Source: JALORV01 sp963766365 (GTDB lineage: Bacteria > Pseudomonadota > Gammaproteobacteria > Burkholderiales > Burkholderiaceae_F). Taken from it: DNA of 64,000 bases. Below the pieces are notes generated by a model. The model saw only the letters and a program-made list of their open reading frames with translations, searched no databases and had not been told where the DNA came from. The stretch is from NCBI GenBank assembly GCA_963766365.1, contig CAVXZK010000002.1, positions 107,159 through 171,158 of the forward strand, given 5' to 3'. A program made the translations under genes and the position numbers. Positions 52,028-62,576 of the stretch are shown here, one piece after another; the first letter of the stretch is position 1, and each line of letters opens with the position of its first letter.

Positions 52028-53505
52028 CTCGCGACATCGCACGGGTACTGACCTTATCTGCGTTAACGCAGATAGCCGGCTTTGGGAAGAGTGTTCTCAT
52101 CGCCTATTACTTCGGAGTCAACGCCGAACTGGACGGCTACTACCTAGCGCAGGCCATTCCCGCATTGTTCTCCAGCGTCAGCACTTTATTCCTTCAAACC
52201 GGGTTGCTCACGGTCTATGTGAACCACTTGGCCCGAGGTGAATCCGAAGCGGCGGCGGCACTACTTGCAAGAATACTTCTCGCACTGGCTGCCCTTGGCA
52301 TTGCAATCAGCGCCGTTGTCTCCGCTTCGGCACCCACCCTCGTGTCGTTGATTGCACCTGATGCATCCGCGTCTGTCCAAGACTCGGCCGTGACCTCGTT
52401 GCGGATCCTGGCGTTCTTGCTTCTCTTGAATGCCTGGTGGACTGCCTCTCGTTGATCCTGAGCGCGCATGGATTCTTTGCCTTCGCCGCGCTGGCGCTTA
52501 TCGTCAATGCCGTCGTCGCCAGCTTGCTGCTCGTCTATTTGCCGAATCGGGGCCTCGAGACCCTGATCTGGGGCACGCTGATCGGCTTGGTTGCCCAGCT
52601 CTTGCTGGTTGGCTACGAAACTCGACGGCGGCGTATCAAGCTTGCCTGGCGGGTTCCGGTCAACCTGCGGCCGACCTTCCTTGCCGGAGCGGGCATCATT
52701 CCAGGGGTGCTATTCGCACATCTGAGCATCCTCGTCCCACAGATCGTCGCTGCAAGACTTGGCGACGGCGCCATCGCAACATTCTCCTTCGCCATGCGCT
52801 TGCATGGCGCTGCGACGCAAGTGCTGGCGGTTGCGCTGTCAACTGTCCTCCTCCCCAGCTTCGCACATGCGGCCGGGAGAGGTGAGCTCTCGGCAATTTC
52901 CGCGCAGTTGAAGCGGAGCTTCCCCGTCGTCGCTTTGATTTCAATTTCAATGCTGCTGTGGGTAGGTCTTGTCGGCGAGTCGCTAGTTTCGCTGGCCTTC
53001 GAGCGTGGTGCCATTCGATCAATCCGCTTCTGCTTCGGTGGCCTCCGTATGGTTCTGGTTGACCGTAGGCCTATTGCCAACGATATGGGGTGCACTTCTT
53101 GCAAAGGCCTTGCAAGCTCTTCGCTTGGGCTCGACGATAAGTTTGATCGCGCTGTTGGGGCTAGTAATGACAACCTCGGGATGTTTGCTCCTTTCGGGGG
53201 CCGCTGGATTGCCTGGACTAGCGCTTGCGCTGGGGGTCGCGTCGTTGTGTATGGCTATCGCTAGCGCGATTGCGCTTGCCAAACGTCTCGGGGTTCACGC
53301 ACGGCTGCCGGCAAGAACAGCAGTCAATTCTTTGATCGCAATGGTCGTCGCAGCCGTAGCGGGTGTCGCGCTCCATACCGTGGACGGCTCGGCGCTGCAC
53401 TTCGCACCCAAGCCACTCGCGCCAGCCGTGATCACACTTTGCATAGCGCTCGGAACGGGGCTGGGTCTGCGATTCCTGCTGCGGAGAAATCTGCAGCAAC
53501 GTTGA
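52024..53505 (+). pseudogene. MurJ/MviN-like polysaccharide flippase, frameshifted
   Basis: About 490 codons of a MOP-superfamily membrane protein. Frame one (GTG 52024) gives the N-terminal helices (VLIAYYFGVNAELDGYYLAQAIPALFSSVS) and breaks at about 52434. Frame two continues DCLSLILSAHGFFAFAALALIVNA and ends with LVSLAFERGA near 53010. Frame three gives ASVWFWLTVGLLPTIWGALLAKALQAL to the end at 53505. The Glu/Arg and GxxxS-type patterns are those of MurJ/Wzx lipid-linked oligosaccharide flippases, here most likely a glycan exporter of this cluster. A missing T at 52434 (confirmed by the inverted copy) explains the first break. Confidence 0.75.
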
Positions 53506-53983
53506 AAGAACGCACTCTGAAGAGTCAACATTGTCCGGCACCCGGCACCGGCACGGCCATCTGATGCGGACGAGCATCGAGCAGGCGAATGCTAGGCAGC
53601 GCCCGCGCCGTCATAAGGAAAGTGCTCGACCTCGGTGGCGACGTCTGACCCGCAATCGATGACACTCCGGGCGGCGGCACCCAAGTGCCAGTCTTCCTCG
53701 AACCGCTCGTTCCTCGCCGAGGCGATGTGTCCGGTCGCCCATCTCAGCGTCGCACTCCACTTCCCGCGACCCGCCAAGCTAAGGCCTCGGCGGCGCAGGC
53801 AATGATCCGAAATTCGGGAGATTTCAAAAGGATAGCTGGCCCGCGTCCGTCTATCATCGATCATCGGAACAAGGAAACGGTCGCTTGCTAGCGACCCGCC
53901 ATGGCGACGGGAAAGCTGGATTCCCTTCAACGGGGCAGGACTGGCGCGGAACACACCTCGATGGACTCTGGCATCGGCGGACC
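53506..53983. other. unassigned 480-bp stretch between flippase and glycosyltransferase
   Basis: No gene can be assigned with confidence. On the plus strand a frame around 53600-53690 reads AVIRKVLDLGGDV, reminiscent of a methyltransferase start, and another, ending RPSIIDHRNK at about 53880, follows. These could be pieces of a small broken gene. On the minus strand a 145-codon frame (53592-54029) overlaps the next gene start and looks spurious. Confidence 0.35.
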
Positions 53984-55075
53984 ATGCACGTCGCATTGGT
54001 GATCTGGTCACTCGTGGCGGGCGGGGCACAACGGGCGCTCGTCGAGATCGCGGGGCATCTCGTCCAGCGAGGCCATGTGGTGACCCTCATCACGATGAAG
54101 GACGGTAGCACCGACTTCTTCGCTACCCCGGCGGGAGTCCGGAGAGTGGCACTGGCGGATCGAGCAGCGGGAAGCCAGTTTCACTCGAGGGCAGTCCTGG
54201 GCATTCGAACCTTCTTCGCACTGCGTTCCGCCCTGCGGGAATCGCGTCCCGATGTGGTGTTGAGCTTCGTCGACATCACAAACGTTTCTGTCCTGCTGGC
54301 CTCTGTGGGTCTTGGTACACCCGTCTTGATTGGGGAGAGGACGTATCCGCCTTCGCACAAGATTGGACTGCTCTGGCAAGCGATGCGCCGAATCAGCTAT
54401 CCGCTCTGCCGACGGTTGGTCGTCCAGACGTCCGAGGTGGCGGAGTGGGCACGATGCTACCTGCCCGATCGACGCATCGCGACGATTCCGAACGCAGTGC
54501 CCCGATTTGCCCTCGGCCGCGCCGGGTGCACCGAACCCCGCCGCCAGGTCGTGCTCGGTGTCGGTCGCCTTGTGGACGCGAAAGGCTTCGATCTGCTCAT
54601 TCGAGCGTTCGCGCTCTCCGAGCTCGGAACGAAAGGCTGGCGCCTGGTAATCCTCGGTGAGGGTCCGATGCGAGCCGCTCTCGAGAACCTCTGCCGCGTC
54701 CTCGATGTCGCGGGCTACGTCGACCTGCCGGGCGAAACAACGGACCCGGCCGAGCAGATGTCGACTTGCGCGATCTTCGCCCTGTCATCGCGCTACGAAG
54801 GATTCCCGAATGTACTGTTGGAAGCAATGGCGTGCGGAGCGGCTCCGGTTGCGTTTGACTGCCTCAGTGGACCGCGCGACGTCATTGAGCACGGCGTCAA
54901 CGGGCTTCTCGTCCCCGCAGGCGATGTCCCAGCGCTCGCCGCTGAGTTGTCGAACCTCGCACGCGACCCGGCGCGCCAAAAGCGCCTCGCTTCCAACGCG
55001 GAGCGGGTCGCAGTCAGCCATTCGCCGGACGTGATCCTCAAGAAGTGGACCGAATTGCTGGAGTGCCATGCATAG
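53984..55075 (+). CDS. family 4 glycosyltransferase
   Basis: A 363-aa GT-B glycosyltransferase, intact. It begins MHVALVIWSLVAGGAQRALVEIAGHLVQ and shows the donor-binding half with VVLGVGRLVDAKGFDLLIRAFALSE, LVILGEGPMRAAL and the E-x7-E catalytic region SSRYEGFPNVLLEAMACGAAPVAFDCLSG. Such enzymes add a sugar to a lipid-linked oligosaccharide on the cytoplasmic side of the membrane. The stop overlaps the next ATG by eight bases. An upstream extension of the frame to 53885 lacks the family's start. A noisy inverted copy lies at 61055-62125. Confidence 0.87.
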   Translation: MHVALVIWSLVAGGAQRALVEIAGHLVQRGHVVTLITMKDGSTDFFATPAGVRRVALADRAAGSQFHSRAVLGIRTFFALRSALRESRPDVVLSFVDITNVSVLLASVGLGTPVLIGERTYPPSHKIGLLWQAMRRISYPLCRRLVVQTSEVAEWARCYLPDRRIATIPNAVPRFALGRAGCTEPRRQVVLGVGRLVDAKGFDLLIRAFALSELGTKGWRLVILGEGPMRAALENLCRVLDVAGYVDLPGETTDPAEQMSTCAIFALSSRYEGFPNVLLEAMACGAAPVAFDCLSGPRDVIEHGVNGLLVPAGDVPALAAELSNLARDPARQKRLASNAERVAVSHSPDVILKKWTELLECHA

Positions 55076-55862
55076 CGTCGGATCCGTACGCACCGGCTTG
55101 CTTCGCCGCCTTCGAAGAATGGTCAGACCGCTGCAGAATCCTTTGCTGCCAACCATCACGCTCGATCATTTGCGCGACCTGCGCATCGAGGAACTCAAGT
55201 CGGTGATGGACTTCGTCGAAGCGCGTGGGCGGCTCCTCGAGATCGGCGCTGGGCGCGGATGGCAGGCTGCCGCCTTGGCCGCGGCCGGGTTCGACGTCGA
55301 AGCGATCGACATCGCGACGGACGACTCCGCAACCCCGCCCACCTGGCCAGTCAAGCACTACGACGGCCGACGCTTCCCTTTCGGCGATGCTTCGTTCGAC
55401 GTCGTCTTCTCCTCGAACACGCTCGAACACGTTTCGGATCGCCACGCCTTCCAGGCGGAAATTCATCGTGTCCTGAAGGACGATGGCTTCGCTATCCACA
55501 TCGTTCCGTCCGCCGCGTGGCGCATATGGACCAATCTCGCCTTTCCGTTGCGCTACTTCTTCGTCCCGGTCAGGCACGGCGAGCACGCGGGCAACGCGTG
55601 GTCCGAGATCGCAGAATTCCGCGAGGCAACGTGGCGGCGGGTCTTTACCGCCAATCGGTGGAAGGTGGTGCACAGTGCGCCGACGCGACTCTTCTACACC
55701 GGATGCTCGATTGCCGACGCACACCTGTCGATAAGACACCGACGTGCATTGAGTCGCTACGTGGGCAGCGCCTGTCATGTCTTCGTAGTCAGGAAGGCCG
55801 CTGAGGGCAAGGGTGGGATTGCCAGGAAGACCGCCCCGGCCGGGAAGCAAATCGATGAGTAA
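55068..55862 (+). CDS. class I SAM-dependent methyltransferase
   Basis: A 264-aa class I methyltransferase. The SAM-binding motif I is GRLLEIGAGRGWQAAALAAAGFDVEAIDIA (about residues 52-82), followed by FPFGDASFDVVFSSNTLEHVSDR (motif II/III region) and IHRVLKDDGFAIHIVPS. The mid-region with an Arg/His-rich stretch (RHGEHAGNAW) would bind the acceptor, probably a sugar or lipid-linked sugar. It overlaps the preceding glycosyltransferase by eight bases and the next methyltransferase by eight, so the three are translationally coupled. A degraded inverted copy lies at 60300-61060. Confidence 0.8.
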   Translation: MHSVGSVRTGLLRRLRRMVRPLQNPLLPTITLDHLRDLRIEELKSVMDFVEARGRLLEIGAGRGWQAAALAAAGFDVEAIDIATDDSATPPTWPVKHYDGRRFPFGDASFDVVFSSNTLEHVSDRHAFQAEIHRVLKDDGFAIHIVPSAAWRIWTNLAFPLRYFFVPVRHGEHAGNAWSEIAEFREATWRRVFTANRWKVVHSAPTRLFYTGCSIADAHLSIRHRRALSRYVGSACHVFVVRKAAEGKGGIARKTAPAGKQIDE

Positions 55863-56610
55863 TGTCCATGCCGAGACGGCGCCGCGATTCGCGTTCGGCA
55901 AGAACTGGCACGACTTTCTGCAGACGGTCGGTCCGGTGCACGTGGCTAAGTCGTGCGAGGGGCTCGCTACCCTGCTCGGCGGCGTTCACAGTCTCGCCGG
56001 CAAGCGCTTTCTCGACATTGGCTCCGGCAGCGGGTTATCGTCGCTCGCGGCACGCCAGTTGGGAGCGAAGGTCCTGTCGTTCGACTACGACGCCGACAGC
56101 GTGGCGGCGAGCGGCGCGTTGAAGGAACGATTCCGGCCGGGCGATCCGGAATGGAACATCGAGCGCGGATCGATCCTGGACCCTGACTACGTGCGGCGGC
56201 TCGGACAGTGGGACGTTGTCTATTCGTGGGGCGTCCTTCACCACACCGGATCGATGTGGCAAGCGCTCGAGAACTTCGCTGCTCTCGTGAAGCCCGGCGG
56301 AACGGCTGCGCTGGCGATATACAACGACCAGGGATCGGTGAGTCGGCGCTGGACGTCGATCAAGCGAATGTATTCGCATCACGCGTGGTCACGGCCCTGT
56401 CTGCTCGTATACGGCTTGGCGCGAATCTGGGGATGGCAGACCCTGCTTGACTTCAAACGGCTCACACCGTTCGCCACATGGCGGCGCTATGGAGAGGAAC
56501 GCGGGAATGTCTACTGGCACGACTTGGTGGACTCGATAGGCGGGTACCCCTTTGAGGTCGCGAAACCGGACGAAATCTTGAGTTCTTTCGGGACCGCCAC
56601 TTTCGGCTAG
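55855..56610 (+). CDS. class I SAM-dependent methyltransferase, C-terminus shifted
   Basis: About 251 residues as read. Motif I is GKRFLDIGSGSGLSSLAARQLGAKVLSFDYDADSV (about residues 50-84), then WDVVYSWGVLHHTGSMWQAL and FAALVKPGGTAALAIYND. The frame ends at TAG 56610, but the next frame continues naturally with RDRHFRLATLVTRQGRGCNEFCFTLDG to a TAA at about 56672; a lost T near 56585 would join them, and the inverted copy keeps that extra T. It overlaps the previous methyltransferase by eight bases. It probably modifies the glycan. Confidence 0.75.
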   Translation: MSNVHAETAPRFAFGKNWHDFLQTVGPVHVAKSCEGLATLLGGVHSLAGKRFLDIGSGSGLSSLAARQLGAKVLSFDYDADSVAASGALKERFRPGDPEWNIERGSILDPDYVRRLGQWDVVYSWGVLHHTGSMWQALENFAALVKPGGTAALAIYNDQGSVSRRWTSIKRMYSHHAWSRPCLLVYGLARIWGWQTLLDFKRLTPFATWRRYGEERGNVYWHDLVDSIGGYPFEVAKPDEILSSFGTATFG

Positions 56611-56738
56611 CAACGCTGGTTACTCGGCAAGGTCGTGGTTGCAACGAGTTCTGCTTCACGCTCGATGGGTAAGCATTCCGACTCCGAGGGTTACTTTGAG
56701 TTTCGGGATGGCTCGAGCGGCGCGCGTAATCGCCCGTT

Positions 56739-57896
56739 ATGAACGTCACTTTCGTTACTAGCGGCCTCGGAACAGGTGGCGCAGAGTTCGCGCTGCTTCG
56801 ACTGTGCGAGGCGTTACACAAGCGTCGAGTTCGTCCTGCTGTCGTGTCGCTATTGGATGAGGGCCAAGTCGGGGCTCTCTTGCGCAAGGCCGGGATCCCC
56901 GTGCTCGCCCTAGGCCTCCGGGCTCCGGCGGCTTGGCTTGGGATGCAGCGCGCTTTCAGTGCCTTTCATCGTCAACGACGGCCTGACCTGGTTCAGGGCT
57001 GGATGTACCACGGGCAACTTAGCGGCGCTTTACCTGAACGCGGCAGTCACTCCGGTGGCGTGGGGTGTGCGGCAGTCGCTCTCGGGTAACAGAGACAAGC
57101 TGTTCACGCGGCTCGCAATCCGCGCGTCAGCCCAGATATCCACGCGCCCTTCCGCCATTGTCTACATTCGGTAGCAGCGAGGGCTCAGCATGAGGAGATT
57201 AGCTTCTGCGCTCATCGAGCGAGTGTCATTCCGAACGGCTTCGACCTCGCCTTGTTCCGATTTGACCGTGCCGCGCGGGTTTCGCTGAGAAGCTCCCTTG
57301 GACTCGAACCCGAGCATATTGTCGTCGGTCACATTGCGCGATTTCACCCCTCAAAGGACCACGCCAATTTCCTACGCGCTGCCGGGCGCGTTTCATCGAC
57401 AAACAGCGCCGTTCGTTTCGTTCTTGCCGGCAGCGGCGTAGACGCGCTCAACAGAGACCTTTCCCGGTTGATCGTGCGCCATGGCCTTGAGGGACGCGTG
57501 CGCCTGCTCGGAGCGCGTTCTGACATCCCCGCCCTTATGACTTCTTTCGACGTCTTCTGCTCCAGCTCAAGCGGAATGGAGGGATTTCCCAACGTGGTGG
57601 CGGAGGCCATGAGTTGTGAAGTGCCGTGCGTCGCTACGGATGTCGGTGATGCAAGTGATGTAGTCGGCGCAGCTGGAACAATTGTTCGGCCAGGTGACAC
57701 CGGCGCGCTAGGGGCCGCAATAGAGCAGATGATCTGTATGCCGCAAAGCCGGCGCAGTCGTCTTGGAAAGATGGCGCGGCAACACATTGCGAGCCGCTAC
57801 TCAATCGATGTGATCGCCGGACAGTACCTTCAGTTGTACGAAGCAATTCTGCGTCTCGAGAGGGACCTCGATATGTGCGGCATAGCAGGAGTCTGA
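56739..57896 (+). pseudogene. GT-B glycosyltransferase, frameshifted
   Basis: A family 4-like glycosyltransferase. Frame one (ATG 56739) gives TSGLGTGGAEFALLRLCEALHKRR and breaks near 57006 at GWMYHGQ; frame two continues NLAALYLNAAVTPVAWGVRQSL, and a third frame from about 57190 gives ASVIPNGFDLALFRFDRAA, GHIARFHPSKDHANFLRAA, VRFVLAGSGVDALN and SSGMEGFPNVVAEAMSCEVPCVATDVGD, the catalytic E-x7-E. The extra G at about 57006 is corrected by the inverted copy, which reads NLA there. The gene ends near 57880, overlapping the AsnB start. Confidence 0.75.
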
Positions 57897-58124
57897 CACG
57901 GCAGAACGGTAGCCGCGATCATGGTTCACTTCTTGAGGTCGGTCTGCGCTTAGCCAACGCGATCCGCCACCGTGGGCCCGACGACAGCGGCGTTTGGACC
58001 GACGCCCAGGCCGGTATCGCCCTGGCCCAGCGCCGCCTGTCGATCATCGACCTCTCGCCCGCCGGCCACCAGCCGATGGTGTCGGCCAGCCGCCGTTACG
58101 TCATCGTCTTCAACGGCGAGATCT
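57873..58124 (+). pseudogene. asnB: asparagine synthase (glutamine-hydrolysing), N-terminal fragment cut by the repeat junction
   Basis: The gene opens ATG TGC GGC at 57873, giving MCGIAGV with the catalytic Cys of class II glutamine amidotransferases, then RHRGPDDSGVWTDAQAGIALAQRRLSIIDLSPAGHQPMVS and IVFNGEI. The normal motif NGEIYN would continue but the sequence turns back on itself at 58124. A missing T at about 57893 (GTCTGACA; the inverted copy reads GTTCTGACA) causes an early stop. Such AsnB-like proteins amidate uronic acids or peptides in polysaccharide clusters. The gene is certainly longer in the real genome. Confidence 0.8.
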
Positions 58125-58127
58125 TGT

Positions 58128-58361
58128 AGATCTCGCCGTTGAAGACGATGACGTAACGGCGGCTGGCCGACACCATCGGCTGGTGGCCGGCGGCGTTCGA
58201 TGATCGACAGGCGGGCTGGGCCAGGGCGATACCGGCCTGGGCGTCGGTCCAAACGCCGCTGTCGTCGGGCGTATCGCGTTGGCTAAGCGCAGACCGACCT
58301 CAACTGAACCATGATCGCGGCTACCGTTCTGCCTTGTCAGAACTCCTGCTATGCCGCACAT
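58128..58361 (-). pseudogene. inverted noisy copy of asnB fragment
   Basis: Mirrors 57873-58124. Start ATG at 58361 reads MCGIAGVLTRQNG, showing the T that is missing in the left arm, then breaks after RLANAI by further deletions. Not a separate gene. Confidence 0.85.
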
Positions 58362-59446
58362 ATCGAGGTCCCTCTCGAGACCAGAATTGCTTCGTACTAC
58401 AACTGGAGGTGTCCGGCGATCGCATCGATTGAGTAGCGGCTCGCAATGTGTTGCTTCCAAGATCACTGCGCCGGCTTTGCGGCATACAGATCATCTCCTC
58501 TGTTGCGGCCCCTAGCGCGCCCGGTGTCACCTGGCCGAACAATTGTTGCGCCGAGCTCCATCACTTGCATCACCGACATCCGGTAGGCAGCGCGCGGCAC
58601 TTCAGCAAGCTCATGGCCTCCGCCACCACGTTGGGAAATCCCTCCATTCCGCTTGAGCTGGAGCAAGACGTCGAAGGAATTCAGGATGAGGGGCGGGGAT
58701 GTCAGAACGCGCTCCGGACAGCGGCACCGCGTCAAGGCCATGGCGCGCGATTCGACCGGGAAAGGTCTCTGTTGAGCGCGTCTACGCCGCTACTACCACA
58801 AGACGAACGGCGCTGTTTGTCGATGAAACACGCCGCAGCGCGTAGGAAATTGGCATCATCTTTGAGGGGTGAAATCGCGCAATGTGACCGACAACAAGAT
58901 ATGCTCAGGTTCGAGTCCAAGGAGGCTTCTAGCGAAAACCGCGCGTCGGTCAAATCGGAACAAGGCGAGGTCGAAGCCGTTCGGAGGATGACACTCACTC
59001 AATAACACAGACTAATGTCCTCATGCTGAGCCCTCGCTGCTCCGAGTTGTAGACAATAGCAGAAGGCGGCATGGAGTATGTTGGGCTGACGCGCGGATTG
59101 CGAGCCGCGTGAACAGCTTTGTCTGTTACCCGAGAGCAACTACCACACACCCCACGCCACCGGGTGGCTCCGCCCTCGCTCAGGTAAAGCACCGCTAAGT
59201 TGCAGTGGTACATCCAGCCCTGAACCAGGTCAGGCCGTCGTTGACGATGAAAGGCACTGAAAGCGCGCTCGACCTAGGCAACACGGGCATCCGGCCTTGC
59301 GCAAGAGAGCCCCCGACTTGGCCCTCATCCAATAGCGACACGAGCGCGGGACAAACTCGACGCTTGTGTGACGCCTCGCACAGTCGAAGCAGCGCAAACT
59401 GTCCGCCACCTATTTCGAGGCAGCGTAACAAAAGTGACGTTCTCAT
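58350..59446 (-). pseudogene. inverted noisy copy of the third glycosyltransferase
   Basis: Mirrors 56739-57896; start near 59446. Many frameshifts. It reads NLAVLY where the left arm has an extra G, so it corrects the left arm there. Confidence 0.8.
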
Positions 59447-59508
59447 AACAACGACGGCGCGCCACTCGAGCCGTCCGAAACTCGAAGTAACCTTGGGAAT
59501 TGGGATGC

Positions 59509-60306
59509 TTCTCCATCGAGCGTGAAGCAGAACTCGTTGCAACCACGACCTTGCCGAGTAACAGCGTTGCTCACCCAAAGTGGCGGTCCGAAGAAACTGG
59601 AGAGAGATTTCGTCCGGTTTTTCGCGACCTCAAAGGGGTACCCGCCAAATAGCCAAAAATCCATGCCGAGGGACGATTCAGCCGGTCTCCATAGCGCCGC
59701 CATGTGGCGAACGGTGTGAGCCGTTTGAAGTCGAGTGCCGTCCAGATTCGCGCCAAGCCAGTATCGAGCAGGAGCGGGCCATGACAGCGCGTGATGCGAA
59801 TACATTCGCTTGATCCGACGTCCAGCGCCAACTCGCCGATCCCTGGTCGTTGTATATCGCCAGCGCAGCCGTTCCCGGGCTTCACGAGAGCAGCGAAGTT
59901 CTCGAGCGCTTGCCGCATCGATCCGGTGTGGTGAAGGACGCCCCACGATCAAGCAACGTCCCATCGTCCGAGCCGCCCCGACGTAGGGTCCGGATCGATC
60001 CGCGCTCGATGTTCCATTCCGGATCGCCGCCCCGGATCGTTCCCCTTCAACGCGCCGCTCGCCGCCACGCTGTCGGCTCGTAGTCGAACGACAGCCTTCG
60101 CTCCCAACTGGCGTGCCGCGAGCGACGATAACCCGCTGCCGGAGCCAATGTCGAGAAAGCGCTTGCCAGCAAGACTGTGAACGCCGCCGAGCAGGGTAGC
60201 GAGCCCCTCGCACGACTTAGCCACGTGCACCGGACCGACCAGAAAGTCGTCGCCAGTTCTTGCCGAACGCGAATCGCGGCGCCGTCTCGGCATGGACATT
60301 ACTCAT
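59509..60306 (-). pseudogene. inverted noisy copy of the second methyltransferase
   Basis: Mirrors 55855 to about 56672; ATG 60306 gives MSNVHAETAPRFAFGKN as in the left arm. Recognisable pieces include FLDIGSGSGLSSLAARQLGA and the C-terminal VTRQGRGCNEFCFTLDG. Confidence 0.8.
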
Positions 60307-61060
60307 CCGATTTTCTTCCCGGCCGGGGCGGTCTTCCTGGCAATCCCACCTTTGCCCTCGGCGGCCTTCCTGACTACGAACATGACAGGCGCTGCCCACG
60401 TAGCGACTCGTCCGTGCTCTATCGAGCAGGTGCTGCGTCGGCAATCGAGCATCCGGTGTCAAGAGTCGGCGTCGGCGCACCACCTTCCACCGATTGGCGG
60501 TAAAGACCCGCCGCCACGTTGCTCGCGGAATTCTGCGATCTCGGACCACGCGTTGCCCGCGTGCTCGCCGTGCCTGACCGGGACGAAGAAGATGTAGCGC
60601 AACGGAAAGGCGAGATTGGTCCATATGCGCCACGCAGCAGACAGAACGATGTGGATAGCGAAGCCATCGTCCTTAGGGACACAATGAATTTCCACCTGGA
60701 AGACGTGGCGATCCGAAACGTGTTCGAGCGTGTTCGAGGAGAAGACGACGTCGAACGAAGCATCGCCGAATGGGAAGCGTCGGCCGTCGTAGTGCTTGAC
60801 TGGCCAGGTGGGCGGGGTTGCGGAGTCGTCCGTCGCGATGTCGATCGCTTCGACGTCGAACCCGGCCGCGGCCAAGGCGGCAGCCTGCCATCCGCGCCCA
60901 GCTTCGAGGAGCCGCCCACGCGCTCGACCAGTGTGTTGATGCGCAGGTCGCGCAAATGATGTCGGACGTGATGGTTGGCAGCAAAGGATTCTGCTTCAGG
61001 TACTGACCTACTTCGAAGGCGGCAAAGCGAGCCCGTGCGTACGGATCCGACGCTATGCAT
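60300..61060 (-). pseudogene. inverted noisy copy of the first methyltransferase
   Basis: Mirrors 55068-55862; ATG 61060 reads MHSVGSVRTGSL. Long pieces such as FPFGDASFDVVFSSNTLEHV survive in frame. Confidence 0.8.
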
Positions 61061-62125
61061 GGCGCTCCAGGCAATTCGGTCCACTTGAGGTACAGCATCC
61101 GGCGAAAATCGCTAACTGCGACCCGCTCCGCGTTGGAAGCGAGGCAGCTTGGCGCGCCAGAATCCTGGTGCGAGGTTCGACAACTCAGCGGCGAGCGCTG
61201 GGAAGGGTCATCGCCTGCGGGGACGAGAACCCGTGACACATGTTCAATAAGACGTCGCGCCGAGTCCGCTGAGGCAGTCAAACGCAACCGGAGCCGCTCC
61301 GCGCGCCATTGCTTCCAACAGTACATTCGGGAATCCTTCGTAGCGCGATAGCAGGGAGAAGATCGCGCAAGTGGACAGCATCTGCTCGGCCGGGTCGTTT
61401 GTTTGGCCGCCGGCAGGTCGACGTAGCCCGCGACATCGAGGACGCGGCAGAGGTTCTCGAGGAGCAGCCGGACCCTCACCGAAGACCAGGCGCCAGCCTT
61501 CGAGACCGAGCTGCGGAGCGCGAACGCTCGAATGAGCAGATCGAAGCCTTTCGCGTCCACAAGGCGACCGACACCGAGCACCTGGCGGCGTTGCACCCGC
61601 GCAGCCAGGCGATCGGGCACTGCGTTCGGAATCGTCGCGATGCGTCGAATCAGCAGTAGCATCGTGCCCACTCCCCGCCACCTCCGGAGTATCTGGACGA
61701 CCAAGCATCGGCGGAGCGGAACTGCTGATCGGCGCATCGCTTGCAGGAGCGGTCCAATCTTGTGCGAAGGCGGGAGTACGTCCTCTCCCCAATAGACATG
61801 TTCCAACGCCACCAGAGGCCAGCAGGACAGAAACGTTTGTGATATAAACAAAACTAGACACCACATCAGAACGCGATTCCGGGCGGAACGCAGTGCGAAG
61901 AAGGTTCGAATGCCCAGGACTGCCTCGAGTGAAACTGGCTTCCCGCTGCTCGATCCGCCAGTGCCACTCTCCCGACTCCGCCGGGGTAGCGAAGAAGTCG
62001 GTGCTACTGTCCTTCATCGTGATGAGGGTCACCACATGGCCTCGCTGGACGAGATGCCCCCGATCTCGACGAGCGCCCGTTGTGCCCCGCCCGCCACGAG
62101 TGACCCAGTAGTGCGACATGTGCAT
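61055..62125 (-). pseudogene. inverted noisy copy of the second glycosyltransferase
   Basis: Mirrors 53984-55075; start near 62125. Pieces include LVQRGHVVTLITMKD, GVGRLVDAKGFDLLIRAFAL and ATKDSRMYC in shifted frames. The left-arm version is intact, so the breaks here are errors. Confidence 0.8.
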
Positions 62126-62576
62126 GGTCCGCCGATCCAGCGCCAGTCCTGCCCCGTTGAAGGGAATCCAGCTTTCCGTCGCCATGGCGGGTCGCTAGCA
62201 AGCGACCGGTTTCTTGTTCCGATGATCGATGATAGACGGACGCGGGCCAGCTATCCTTTTGAAATCTCCCGAATTTCGGATCATTGCCTGCGCCGCCGAG
62301 GCCTTAGCTTGGCGGGTCGCGGGAAGTGGAGTGCGACCGGCATGGGCGACCGGACAGCATCGCCTGGGCGAGGAACGAGCGGTTCGAGGAAGACTGGCAC
62401 TTGGGTGCCGCCGCCGGAGTGTCATCGATTGCGGGTCAGACGTCGCCACCGAGGTCGAGCAGCTTTCCTTATGACGGCGGGCGCTGCTGGCATCCGCCTG
62501 CTCGATGCTCGTCCGCATCGGATCGGCCGTGCCGGTGCCGGGTGCCGGACAATGTTGACTCTTCAGAGTGCGTTCT

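Larger units (their letters stand above)
52065..58124 (+). repeat. left arm of giant inverted repeat
   Basis: This arm carries the flippase, unassigned stretch, two glycosyltransferases, two methyltransferases and the start of asnB. It matches the reverse complement of 58128-64000 along its whole length, with a 3-base spacer (58125-58127). Both the gene content and order are the natural polysaccharide cluster, so this is the authentic-orientation arm; it contains its own indels. Confidence 0.95.

Noticed and set aside
53592..54029. 145-codon minus-strand frame near the glycosyltransferase start
   Set aside because: It overlaps the convincing start of the glycosyltransferase on the plus strand and shows no recognisable domain.
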